DNA from: CAZVIK01 sp964627045
GTDB taxonomy: Bacteria > Acidobacteriota > Terriglobia > Bryobacterales > Bryobacteraceae
NCBI GenBank assembly: GCA_964627045.1
Contig: CAZVIK010000041.1
Span: 1 to 24,027, forward strand
Direction of reading: 5' to 3'
Length of the DNA stretch: 24,027 nucleotides
Made by a program: the position numbers and the translations under genes. The notes below the pieces were generated by a model, which was not told where the DNA came from, ran no database searches, and saw only the letters and a program-made list of their open reading frames with translations. Positions 1 through 7,764 of the stretch are shown one piece after another (positions within the stretch are counted from its first letter, which is position 1; each line of letters starts with the position of its first letter).

Positions 1-2
1 TT

Positions 3-1315
3 CAGTTGGTCAACGAAAAGTTGAGCGAGTATTTCGACAAGAACCCCTCGGTGATGCGGAAGATCGTCTCCAAGGCGATCGACGCGTCGCGCGCTAGAGA
101 GGCGGCGCGGCGCGCCCGCGACCTGACCCGGCGCAAAGGGGCGCTGGATTCCGGCGGATTGCCGGGCAAGCTGGCTGACTGCCAGGAACGTGATCCGGAC
201 CACTGCGAGCTTTTCCTGGTCGAGGGCGAGTCGGCCGGCGGCACCGCCAAGGCCGGGCGCGACCGGAAGTATCAGGCGATCCTGCCATTGAAGGGCAAGA
301 TCCTTAATGTCGAGAAGGCCCGTTACGACAAGATGCTGGGGCACGAGGAAATCCGGGCCATGATCACGGCTATCGGCACGGGCATCGGAAAATCGGAGGG
401 CGACTTCGATGTCGCCAGGCTGCGCTACGGCAAGATCATCATCATGACCGACGCCGACGTGGACGGCTCCCACATCCGGACCCTGCTTCTCACCTTCTTC
501 TTCCGCCACATGCAGGAACTGATCACGCGCGGGCACGTTTTCGTCGCGCAGCCGCCGCTGTATCGCATCAAGAAGGGGAAGAGCGAGAAGTACATCAAGG
601 ACGAAAAAGAGTACGTCCGTGAAATCCTCCGGCGCGCCACCGAAAACGTGGTTGTCGAGTTCGGCAAGTCCAATGGCACACCGGCCCTGCGTGCCGACGG
701 CTCCGAACTGCGCGGTTTCCTGATGTCGCTCGACTTTTATGTAAATAAACCCCATATGGGCGGGGGGGGGGGGCGCACCCAAGGGGAAAGGGGGGCGAAC
801 CCAAACCCCCAGGACGCGCACTGGTCGGGGCGTTGTCGGCCGCCGGCCTGAAGGCGGATCTTGAGGTGGACGAAGAGCACGGAGCCTGGATGGCCACCTA
901 CCGGGACTCGGCGAACGCGCCACGGTCGATAGGCTACGATCTGGCCGGGATGCCCGAGTACCGAAAGCTCCGGGCGCTCGCGCGCCAGTTAGGGCGCTTC
1001 AACCAGCCTCCCTTCGTGGTGGCCAAGGAGAACTCCCGGCAGACGCTGGCAAGCTGGCCGGAGTTGCTCGAATACGTCAAGAAGGAAGGCACCCGCGACG
1101 TCAACGTGCAGCGCTACAAAGGGCTGGGGGAAATGAACGCCGAACAGCTCTGGGGCACCACGATGAACGCCGAAACACGAACCTTACTTCGTGTGCGATT
1201 GGAGGACGCCGTCGAGTGCGAGGAGATTTTCTCCACGCTCATGGGCGAGGACGTCGAAAATCGCCGTAAGTTCATAGAAGAGAACGCTTTAGACGTCCGC
1301 AACCTGGATGTTTGA
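3..1315 (+). CDS. gyrB: DNA gyrase subunit B, 3' part, reading frame disrupted
   Basis: This is the ATPase/Toprim subunit of DNA gyrase, which with GyrA supercoils DNA in the cytoplasm. The 5' end lies outside the window. The Toprim domain is clear: LVEGESAGGTA with its catalytic Glu codon at 222-224, and the DADVDGSH acidic motif encoded at 450-473. The C-terminal part has FVVAKENSRQ, QRYKGLGEMNAEQLW and the family-typical ending NALDVRNLDV before TGA at 1313-1315. The frame used up to about 740 differs from the frame used from about 815 onward. Between them lies a homopolymer-rich stretch that resembles no GyrB. On both sides the protein is well conserved, so this is certainly gyrB. Because gyrase is essential, I favour a sequence or assembly error over a real pseudogene, although a second gyrB/parE copy elsewhere cannot be excluded. 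Confidence 0.93.
741..814. other. Anomalous G/C-homopolymer segment inside gyrB
   Basis: The segment holds a run of 12 G at 762-773, further G and C runs of four to six bases, and AAAC/CCCA blocks. Translated in the upstream frame it gives a Gly-rich low-complexity peptide, where GyrB should have the end of a helix-forming region following FLMSLDFYVN. Recognisable protein resumes in another frame at RALVGALSAAGL. Composition and lack of homology suggest an assembly or base-calling artefact rather than biology. The exact borders are approximate. Confidence 0.7.
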
Positions 1316-1339
1316 GGCATCAATTCCTTTAACTAGTTT

Positions 1340-1369
1340 TTGACGATTTTCGGGCCGCTTTTCTAGTAT
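1340..1369 (+). promoter_or_regulatory. Sigma70-like promoter of the TonB-dependent receptor
   Basis: A -35 box TTGACG (1340-1345) and a -10 box TAGTAT (1364-1369) are separated by 18 bases in the short gap after gyrB. The predicted transcription start, near 1376, leaves a leader of about 16 bases before the ATG at 1393. This argues against the in-frame GTG at 1378 as the start codon. It is a pattern match only. Confidence 0.55.
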
Positions 1370-1392
1370 CCTACTGGGTGGGGTGGAGGCCT

Positions 1393-3030
1393 ATGAGAAG
1401 AACCTTTCTTGACTTGCTGGTAGTGTGTTTCGTGCTCGCGGGGATGGCCTTCGGCCAGTCTTCGGCGGGCTCGGGAAGCGTGCTCGGTGTGGTCACCGAT
1501 CCAAGCGGAGCGGTGGTGCCTGACGCGGCCATCACCGTGCGCAATGTGGACACAAACATCACCCGCAGTATCAGTTCCAACGAGGCGGGCCGTTACGAAG
1601 TCGTCGCCCTTCAGCCGGGCGAATACGAGATCCGCGTAGTGAAGTCCGGGTTCGCCACATTGGTGCGCTCCGGAGTCACACTGGCGGTCGGTTCGCGAAC
1701 CACTGTGGACCTGGCCCTAACGGTCTCGGCGACCTCGGAGGTTGTCAATGTGGAGGCCAACGCGGCCGCCGTTCAGGTGGACAAGACCGAAGTCTCAACC
1801 GTCGTGAACCTGAACGACATGCGCAACTTGCCGCTGAACGGCCGGCGCTGGGATGCGTTTGTCATGACCACCCCGGGCGCCACCAACGATGGTGGCTACG
1901 GGCTGATCACCTTCCGCGGCGTGTCCGGCCTGTACAACAACAACATGATCGACGGGATGGACAACAACCAGGCCTTCTTTTCCGAGGCCAAGGGCCGCAC
2001 GCGGTTGCAGTACGGCATCAGTTCAGAGGCGGTGCAGGAATTCCAGGTGGGAACCAGCAACTTCTCCGCACAGTACGGCCGCTCGGCCGGCGGCGTCGTG
2101 AACGCCGTCACCAAGTCCGGCGCCAACGAAGTGCATGGAACGTTTTTCTACCTGATCCGCGACGAGGCGCTGAACGCGACGAATTCAATCATCGGGCCTT
2201 CGCTGGTGGCGCTTAAACAGCCGGCGAAGCCTGAGGACCGGCGGCAGCAGTTTGGACCTTCTGTTGGCGGTGCGGTAGTGAAGGACAAGCTGTTCTACTT
2301 CCTCAGCTACGATCAGCAGAAGCGCAACTTCCCGGCTGTGGTCCTGCCCAGTTCGTCTTCGTTCCTGACGGGCACCGGTACCGCCGCGGGCTACACCAAC
2401 GTGCAGAGCTTCTACAAGGGACTGGTCGGCCAGCAAGTGCGGCAGGGCAACCAGTGGATCGGGCTTTCACGGGTCGACTGGAACTTGAGCCCGAGAAACC
2501 AGCTTTCCAGCACCGTGAACATCCTCCGTTGGGACTCGCCCAACGGGATTCAGACCGCGCCCAACCACGCGATTCATGAAAGCGCCAACGGCACCGATGC
2601 GGTGAGCACCGAGACCGTTATCGGCCGGTGGACGGCCACCATCACCAACCGCCTGGTGAGCGAGCTTCGCGTCCAGTGGGGCCGCGACTTCGAAACGCAG
2701 ATCCCCAACGCGGTCGGGCCCGCCGTCGGTATCACAAACGGCATCAGCTTCGGCATGGCGAACTATCTGCCGCGCGCCGCCTACCCGAACGAGCACCGCT
2801 GGCAGGTCAGCCAGGACTTCAGCTACCTGAAGGGACGGCACTCGCTGAAGTTCGGCTACGACGTGACGCGCGTCCACGATTCGATCATCAACCTGTATAG
2901 GGGTGGCGGCGAGTATAGCTACTCCCTGATGAACGACCTGGCCTTGGATTGCCAGAATCCGGCGATGCCGCTGCCGCTGAAGAACTGCACGGCGGAGAAC
3001 ACTACGGTTGGGGTCGTGGGCAAGCACTAA
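1393..3030 (+). CDS. TonB-dependent receptor, Oar-like, N-terminal half (stops early at TAA)
   Basis: This is an outer-membrane receptor of the Oar/carboxypeptidase-regulatory type; the substrate is not predictable. The ATG at 1393 is preferred because GGAGG lies at 1385-1389 (spacing is short, 3 bases) and because it opens directly into a signal peptide (MRRT, then a hydrophobic stretch to AFG at about residue 21). Residues 27-110 form a carboxypeptidase-regulatory-like beta sandwich (GSVLGVVTDPSGAVVPDA). A plug domain follows, with LPLNGRRWDAF, FRGVSGLYNNNMIDGMDNN and YGRSAGGVVNAVTKSGANEVHG, and then the first strands of the barrel. The reading frame ends at TAA 3028-3030 after GVVGKH, far short of the family's usual 1000 or so residues. 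The same frame continues without other damage to 4458. The domain order is typical of the large receptor families in Acidobacteriota. Confidence 0.88.
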   Translation: MRRTFLDLLVVCFVLAGMAFGQSSAGSGSVLGVVTDPSGAVVPDAAITVRNVDTNITRSISSNEAGRYEVVALQPGEYEIRVVKSGFATLVRSGVTLAVGSRTTVDLALTVSATSEVVNVEANAAAVQVDKTEVSTVVNLNDMRNLPLNGRRWDAFVMTTPGATNDGGYGLITFRGVSGLYNNNMIDGMDNNQAFFSEAKGRTRLQYGISSEAVQEFQVGTSNFSAQYGRSAGGVVNAVTKSGANEVHGTFFYLIRDEALNATNSIIGPSLVALKQPAKPEDRRQQFGPSVGGAVVKDKLFYFLSYDQQKRNFPAVVLPSSSSFLTGTGTAAGYTNVQSFYKGLVGQQVRQGNQWIGLSRVDWNLSPRNQLSSTVNILRWDSPNGIQTAPNHAIHESANGTDAVSTETVIGRWTATITNRLVSELRVQWGRDFETQIPNAVGPAVGITNGISFGMANYLPRAAYPNEHRWQVSQDFSYLKGRHSLKFGYDVTRVHDSIINLYRGGGEYSYSLMNDLALDCQNPAMPLPLKNCTAENTTVGVVGKH

Positions 3031-4458
3031 ACGAATTTCTACCAAGCCTTCGACACGCTGGGCCAGGGCGGGAAGACGGAGTTTTCCAGTGTGGACTGGG
3101 CCGCTTACGTGGAAGACAGCTTCAAGCCCTGGACGAACCTGACCGTCAACCTGGGGCTGCGCTACGACCTCCAAACGATGCCGGAGATGGCCGGCAATCC
3201 GGCGGTTCCCGCGACCACCAAGATCAACACAGACCGCAACAACTTCGGTCCCCGGGTCGGATTCTCCTGGGATCCGTTCAAGAGACAGAAGACCGTTATC
3301 CGCGCTGGAGCCGGGATGTACTACGGGCGCGTGCAGAACGGGACCATCTTCAACCTGATGGTCAACAACGGCGTGAGGTTTAAGAGCTTTACGTTCTCCC
3401 CGACCACGGCCGGATCGCCGGTGTTTCCCAACGTGCTGACCGCCATCCCGACCGGCTCGGGCGCCACGCCTGATGTGGTGTTCGCCTCGGGCGATTTTGC
3501 CAGCCCGCTGATCTATCAGACGGAGTTCTCCATCGAGCAGGAAGTCGCCCACAACACTACGTTGACGGCGACCTATATGTCGTCCCGTGGCCAGCGGCTG
3601 CCGATCTTCCGCGACACCAACCTGCCGCCGCAGACGACCGCAACCTACATCTTGTGCGGATCGCCGCAGGTCGGCTCGAGCACCGCGTGCTCCAACATTC
3701 TGGGAACCGTGTCCGTGCCGTTCTTCACTGGGAGCCGCGCCAACACCAGCTACGGCTACATGACGATCGCCGACAGCGTGATCAACACCTGGTACAACGG
3801 CTTCGTGTTGCAGCTTCGCAAGCGCTTCTCTCAAGGCGTGCAACTGCAGGCGTCCTACACGTATTCCAAGGCGCAGGACAACGGCCAGTCGTCCCAGACG
3901 ATGACGTCGTCCAACCAGCCCTTGAACACCACCAACTTGCGGCAGGACTATGCGCTGTCGGATCTGGACCAGCGCAACCGTTTCACCATGTCCGGCTACT
4001 ACGTGCCGCCGTTCCATCGCATCACGAACCGAACCCTCCGGACCGTGCTGGACGGGTTCCAGTTCTCCGGCATCCTCTCGTTGTACGATGGACGGCCCTA
4101 CAGCGGCTCGGTTTCCGGCAGCCCGAGTCCTGCGGGGCGGGCGGCCGGACTGCTCGGTCTGGGCGGCAGCTCGCGCGTACCGTGGGTTGGCCGCAATACC
4201 TTCACCAACCCCGGCGGCGCCACCGTGGATGCGCGTGTCGCCCGCGAGTTCGCGTTCTCCGAGCGCATGCGGCTCCAGTTGATCTTCGAGGGCTTCAACG
4301 TCCTTAACCGGATCAACGTGACCGGCATCACGACCACCCAGTACAACATTCGAACCTTGACCCTGTTCCCGCGCACCGACTTCCAGTCGGTCTCGGCCAC
4401 AGGTACCAACCTTACCCGCGAGCGGCAGTACCAGGCCGGCGCTCGATTCGTGTTCTAG
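3031..4458 (+). pseudogene. TonB-dependent receptor, C-terminal half, cut off by in-frame stop
   Basis: This continues the receptor beginning at 1393, in the same frame, directly after the internal TAA. It starts TNFYQAFDTLGQGG and carries a full set of beta-barrel segments: WAAYVEDSFKPWTNLTVNLGLRYD, FGPRVGFSWDPF, YQTEFSIEQEV, LQLRKRFSQGVQLQASYTYSKAQDN. It ends in ARFVF, the terminal aromatic expected of an outer-membrane barrel recognised by the BAM machinery. The first possible in-frame start is a GTG at 3091 inside a barrel strand, with no convincing ribosome binding site, so independent expression is unlikely. Joined, the two halves make about 1020 residues, normal for the family. One base change in the TAA (for example to TAC, Tyr) would restore the whole gene. 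It is therefore either a very recent nonsense mutation or a sequence error. Confidence 0.8.
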
Positions 4459-4466
4459 CCTCTCCT

Positions 4467-4498
4467 GGGGCGGACGGCTTCGGTCGTCCGCCCCTTTT
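4467..4498 (+). terminator. Intrinsic terminator with UUCG tetraloop
   Basis: A 12-pair stem, GGGGCGGACGGC (4467-4478) against GTCGTCCGCCCC (4483-4494), has one G-U pair and closes on the stable UUCG loop (4479-4482). TTTT follows at 4495-4498. It begins eight bases after the receptor stop codon and separates that transcript from the efflux operon. Confidence 0.9.
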
Positions 4499-4516
4499 CC
4501 CCAAAAGAACTACCTC

Positions 4517-4545
4517 TTGACGATGCGGATTTGCATGTGTATGAT
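4517..4545 (+). promoter_or_regulatory. Sigma70-like promoter of the tetR-efflux operon
   Basis: The -35 box TTGACG (4517-4522) and -10 box TATGAT (4540-4545) are spaced by an ideal 17 bases. Transcription would start near 4552. It is the only good promoter before the seven-gene series and is overlapped by an inverted repeat. Confidence 0.65.
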
Positions 4546-4559
4546 TTAAGCATACATAT
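4535..4559. promoter_or_regulatory. Inverted repeat over the -10 box, probable TetR operator
   Basis: The half-sites TGTATG (4538-4543) and CATACA (4551-4556) are perfect inverted repeats 7 bases apart. Extending outward to 4535 and 4559 gives 8 of 9 matching positions per arm. The repeat covers the -10 box and the likely transcription start, immediately upstream of the regulator gene. This is the usual position for autorepression by TetR-family dimers. The sequence shows the palindrome; that the adjacent protein binds it is inferred. Confidence 0.6.
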
Positions 4560-4578
4560 GTTTGAAGCGGGCGTATCA

Positions 4579-5235
4579 ATGGCGCTCTGCGACTCCTGCC
4601 CTACCAAGGATCGCATCCTCGCCGCTGCCGAACGTCTTTTCGCCACCAATGGGTTTGATGCCACGTCACTTCGGGCGATCACCTCGGCCGCGGGCGTCAA
4701 CCTCGCCGCGGTGAACTACCACTACCGATCCAAGGACGACCTGATTCGGGCGGTCTACGAGCGGCGTCTCCGTCCCGTGAACCAGGCCCGGCTGGAGCGG
4801 TTGCGGGAGTACCTCGATGCGGTGGGCAACGGCCCGGTGGAGCTTGAGCCGGTGCTCCGGGCGTTTCTGGAACCCGTGGTGCGGTTGCGCGTCGAGAAGG
4901 ATGGGGCCGACCTGGCCCGCTTGCTCGGCCGGACCTACGTGGAGACCTCCAGCACGGCGCGGCAGGCGTTCTTCGAGTTGATGCGGGATATTGCCCGTCC
5001 CTTTACAGACGCCTTTCGTCGCGCTCTACCCGAGGCCGGTCCAGTCGAGCTTGCCTGGAAGATGCACTTTTCGATCGGCGTGATGGCGCACACCATGGCC
5101 GGGACCGAACACCTGAAGTTCGTCTCCGGCGGTTTGTGCGATCCAACCAACGGCGATGACGTTTTGGACAGGGTCGTCTCGTTTGTGGCGGCGGGCGTTC
5201 GCGCTCCCGTGCCTTCCCAATCGAACCGGAGCTGA
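4579..5235 (+). CDS. TetR/AcrR-family regulator of the efflux operon (CecR-like context)
   Basis: This is a DNA-binding repressor of the TetR family, 218 residues from the chosen start. The N-terminal helix-turn-helix is clear: KDRILAAAERLFATNGFDATSLRAITSAAGVNLAAVNYHYRSKDDL, at about residues 10-57. The C-terminal ligand-binding and dimer domain is helical and less conserved. I chose ATG 4579 because the predicted transcription start is near 4552. An in-frame ATG at 4558 would leave almost no leader, but it cannot be ruled out. It is the first gene of the operon, and its stop lies 4 bases before the outer-membrane channel gene. In E. coli, CecR (YbiH) heads the equivalent ybhGFSR operon, so this gene likely senses a toxic compound and controls its own operon. 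The inducer is unknown. Confidence 0.88.
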   Translation: MALCDSCPTKDRILAAAERLFATNGFDATSLRAITSAAGVNLAAVNYHYRSKDDLIRAVYERRLRPVNQARLERLREYLDAVGNGPVELEPVLRAFLEPVVRLRVEKDGADLARLLGRTYVETSSTARQAFFELMRDIARPFTDAFRRALPEAGPVELAWKMHFSIGVMAHTMAGTEHLKFVSGGLCDPTNGDDVLDRVVSFVAAGVRAPVPSQSNRS

Positions 5236-5239
5236 AAGA

Positions 5240-6565
5240 ATGACCAGAACTACCCTCCTCGTACTTCTGTTTCCGGTCATGCTGGCGGCGCAGGTCTCCG
5301 CGCCGCTCGAACTGAGCCTGAAACAGGCCATCGAAATGGCGCTTGCTCCCGACGGCAACGCTCGCGTCAAGATCGCGCAGGAGGCGGTGCGGCAGGCGCA
5401 GTTCCGCTCAGCCCAGGCACGCGCGGCGCTGCTGCCGAACATCGACGGCTCGGTGGCCGAGCAGAACCAGACGCGCAACCTCGCCGCTTTCGGCATCAAG
5501 ATCAGCGTCCCGCTGATGGGTTTCACCATGCCGGAGAAAGCCGGCCCGTACAACACCTTCGACGCCCGCGCCAGTTTGACGCAAAGCGTTCTCGATCTCA
5601 GCGCCATCCGCCGCTACCAGGCCGCGAGGGTTGGTCTCCAGGCGGCCGGCGATGAAGGCGAAGCGGCCCGCGACCAAGTCGCACGGCTGGCCGCCACCCA
5701 ATACCTGGCGGCGCTACGAGCCGCGGCCAAAGTGGAATCGGCCCAGGCGGACTTGCGCCTGTCGGAATCGTTGGTGCAGCTCGCCTCCAACCAGAAGGAT
5801 GCCGGCACCGGCACGGCGATTGAGGTGACACGCGCCAAGGTCCAACAATCGCAAGCCCGGCAACAGCTCCTCCTGGCGCAGAACGACGCGCGCCAGGCCC
5901 ACCTGGAACTTCAGCGCACCATCGGCCTGCCCATGGAAACGCCGGTACGTCTCACCGGCACCCTCGACTTTCAACCCGTCGCCGAGACCTCCCCGGAGCA
6001 GGCGCTGCAGGCCGCTTTGAGCGCCCGCGCCGATTGGAAGGCGCAGCAGAAGCGCGAGCAGGCGGCCAAGCTCAGCTACAGCGGTGCGAAGCTCGAACGG
6101 TTGCCCGTGGTGTCGGGCTTTGCCGACTACGGCGCCATCGGCACGGGGATCACCAACGCCTTTCCGACGCGCACCTACGGCGTCGGCATGCGCGTGCCGC
6201 TGTTTGACGGCGGCCGGCGCGACGCGCGGCGCGGCGAAAGCCTCAGCCAGTACGAGCAGGAACGCGCGCGGACCGCCGACCTGCGCCGCCAGATCGAACT
6301 TGACGTGCGGCTCTCGCTGGACGATCTGCAATCGGCCCGCGAACAGGTGGCCGTCGCCGGCGAGGGGCTGTCGCAAGTGGAAGCGGAACTGGAGCAGGCG
6401 CAACGGCGGTACCGCGCGGGCGTAGCTGGCAGCCTGGAAGTCACCGACGCGCAGACCCGCCTGGCTCGCGCACGCGACAACCGGATCGCTGCGCTGTTTC
6501 TCTATAACCGCGCCCGGCTCGACCTGCTGGCCGCGATGGGCGCCATTCGGCGGGTGGCGGAGTAG
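5240..6565 (+). CDS. TolC-like outer-membrane efflux protein
   Basis: This outer-membrane channel exports compounds in a tripartite pump. The protein is 441 residues with a signal peptide (MTRTTLLVLLFPVMLAAQ; cleavage probably after LAA near residue 17) and no lipobox cysteine. Two repeated OEP halves are visible. The first begins LELSLKQAIEMALA and contains long helices rich in Ala, Gln and Arg. The second contains YGVGMRVPLFDGGRRDARRGESLSQYEQERARTADLRRQIELDVR, a characteristic strand-helix segment of TolC-type proteins, and later AGVAGSLEVTDAQTRLARARDN. The start ATG is preceded by GGAG at 5228-5231 with 8 bases between, inside the end of the regulator gene. E. coli ybhGFSR uses the separate tolC, so an operon-encoded channel implies a self-contained pump. 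Confidence 0.9.
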   Translation: MTRTTLLVLLFPVMLAAQVSAPLELSLKQAIEMALAPDGNARVKIAQEAVRQAQFRSAQARAALLPNIDGSVAEQNQTRNLAAFGIKISVPLMGFTMPEKAGPYNTFDARASLTQSVLDLSAIRRYQAARVGLQAAGDEGEAARDQVARLAATQYLAALRAAAKVESAQADLRLSESLVQLASNQKDAGTGTAIEVTRAKVQQSQARQQLLLAQNDARQAHLELQRTIGLPMETPVRLTGTLDFQPVAETSPEQALQAALSARADWKAQQKREQAAKLSYSGAKLERLPVVSGFADYGAIGTGITNAFPTRTYGVGMRVPLFDGGRRDARRGESLSQYEQERARTADLRRQIELDVRLSLDDLQSAREQVAVAGEGLSQVEAELEQAQRRYRAGVAGSLEVTDAQTRLARARDNRIAALFLYNRARLDLLAAMGAIRRVAE

Positions 6566-6576
6566 GAGCAAAAACC

Positions 6577-7764
6577 ATGAAGAAGCGAATCATCCCCGTA
6601 ATTCTGGTGCTGGTCTTGGGGGCGGCGGTGGCCGCTTACCTCAGCCGCCGCTGGAAGGCCGATGCGTCCGGCACAGTGTCCTTTTCCGGAAACATCGAAC
6701 TTACCGAGGTCAAGATGTCCTTCAAGACGGCCGGGAGGATGGCCGAATTGCTGGTGCGGGAAGGTGAGACCGTGAAGCAGGGTGCGGTGCTGGCCCGGCT
6801 CGACAAGGAGCAGTTGTCGAGCCAGCGCGACGCCCAGCGCGCGGCGCTGGCCGCCACCGAATCCCAACTGGCCCAGTTGCAGACGGCCATCGAGTACCAG
6901 CGCGCCACGCTCGCCAGCGGCGTCGCCGCCAGCCGCGCCGACCAACAGCAGGCCGAAGCGCGGCTGCGGGAGTTGCTGGCCGGCGCCCGAGCGCAGGAGA
7001 TCCAGGAGGCGCGCTCCGCCGTCGACGCCGCTCGCACCGAACAGACGCGGGCGGCCAACGACTGGCAGCGCGCCCAGACGTTGTACAAGAACGAGGACAT
7101 TTCGACCGCTCAGTTCGACCAGTTCCGCACCCAGGCCGAACGCGCCGCTGCTGCCCTGCGCCAGGCCGAGCAGCGCCTGGCCCTGGTCGCCGAAGGGCCG
7201 CGCCGCGAAACCATCGACGCGGCGCGCGCGCAAACCGAACGCGCCAAGGCCGGTGTGCAGATGGCCGAAGCCGCCGCGCTCGAGCTCCGGCGCCGGGAAC
7301 AGGAGATGGACGCCCGCCGCGCCGAAATCGCTCGCGCCCGCGCGCAGCTCGCGGTGACCGAATCGCAATTGAAAGACACCGAAATCGTCTCACCTATCGA
7401 CGGCGTCGTGCTGGTGAGATCGGCCGAACCCGGCGAGACGGTGGCCGCGGGCTCGACCATCGTCACCCTGGGCGACATCGAGCGCCCCTGGCTGCGCGGC
7501 TACGTCGGTGAGACGCAGCTTGGACACGTCCATCTCGATCAGAAAGTGCGCGTCTCCACCGACTCGTTCCCCGGGAAGACCTACTGGGGCCGCATTTCGT
7601 TCATCTCCTCGGAGGCAGAGTTCACCCCCAAGCAGATCCAGACGGCCGAGGAGCGCGTGAAGCTCGTCTACCGGATCAAGGTGGATCTGCCCAACCCCGG
7701 CCGGGAACTCAAGCTGAACATGCCGGCCGACGCGCACGTGCTCTTCGCCGAGGGTGGCAAGTGA
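6577..7764 (+). CDS. HlyD/YbhG-like membrane-fusion (adaptor) protein
   Basis: This periplasmic adaptor links the inner-membrane ABC transporter to the outer-membrane channel. It has 395 residues. Residues 5-22 are an uncleaved N-terminal membrane anchor or signal. FSGNIELTEVKMSFKTAGRMAELLVREGETVKQGAVLARLD (about 36-76) is the first half of the lipoyl domain. A long Ala/Gln/Glu/Arg coiled-coil hairpin follows to about 265. LKDTEIVSPIDGVVLVRSAEPGETVAAGSTIVTLG closes the lipoyl domain, and the C-terminal barrel contains FISSEAEFTPKQIQTAEERVKLVYRIKV. The last motif and FSGNIE closely match my memory of E. coli YbhG (about 332 residues); the extra length here lies in the hairpin. GGAG at 6565-6568 lies 8 bases before the ATG. 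The stop overlaps the next gene's GTG start by 4 bases. Confidence 0.9.
   Translation: MKKRIIPVILVLVLGAAVAAYLSRRWKADASGTVSFSGNIELTEVKMSFKTAGRMAELLVREGETVKQGAVLARLDKEQLSSQRDAQRAALAATESQLAQLQTAIEYQRATLASGVAASRADQQQAEARLRELLAGARAQEIQEARSAVDAARTEQTRAANDWQRAQTLYKNEDISTAQFDQFRTQAERAAAALRQAEQRLALVAEGPRRETIDAARAQTERAKAGVQMAEAAALELRRREQEMDARRAEIARARAQLAVTESQLKDTEIVSPIDGVVLVRSAEPGETVAAGSTIVTLGDIERPWLRGYVGETQLGHVHLDQKVRVSTDSFPGKTYWGRISFISSEAEFTPKQIQTAEERVKLVYRIKVDLPNPGRELKLNMPADAHVLFAEGGK

Noticed and set aside
741..814. Programmed frameshift or regulatory G-quadruplex in gyrB
   Set aside because: A programmed shift would not need about 75 bases of non-homologous low-complexity sequence, and a G-quadruplex inside a conserved essential coding region is less likely than an artefact.
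3028..3030. Stop-codon recoding (selenocysteine or pyrrolysine) in the receptor
   Set aside because: The codon is TAA, which neither system uses, and no recoding element is visible downstream.
2467..4017. 516-codon open frame on the minus strand opposite the TonB-dependent receptor
   Set aside because: It is Val/Arg/Gly-rich with no recognisable motif, lies fully antisense to a well supported receptor, and arises from GC-rich codon use.
4531..4578. Upstream TTG (4531) or ATG (4558) as start of the TetR regulator
   Set aside because: TTG 4531 lies before the predicted transcription start. ATG 4558 would leave only about 6 leader bases. ATG 4579 fits the family N-terminus better, though 4558 is not excluded.
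5714..6571. 285-codon antisense frame under the TolC-like gene
   Set aside because: It is a shadow frame; the sense strand has signal peptide, OEP repeats and a ribosome binding site.
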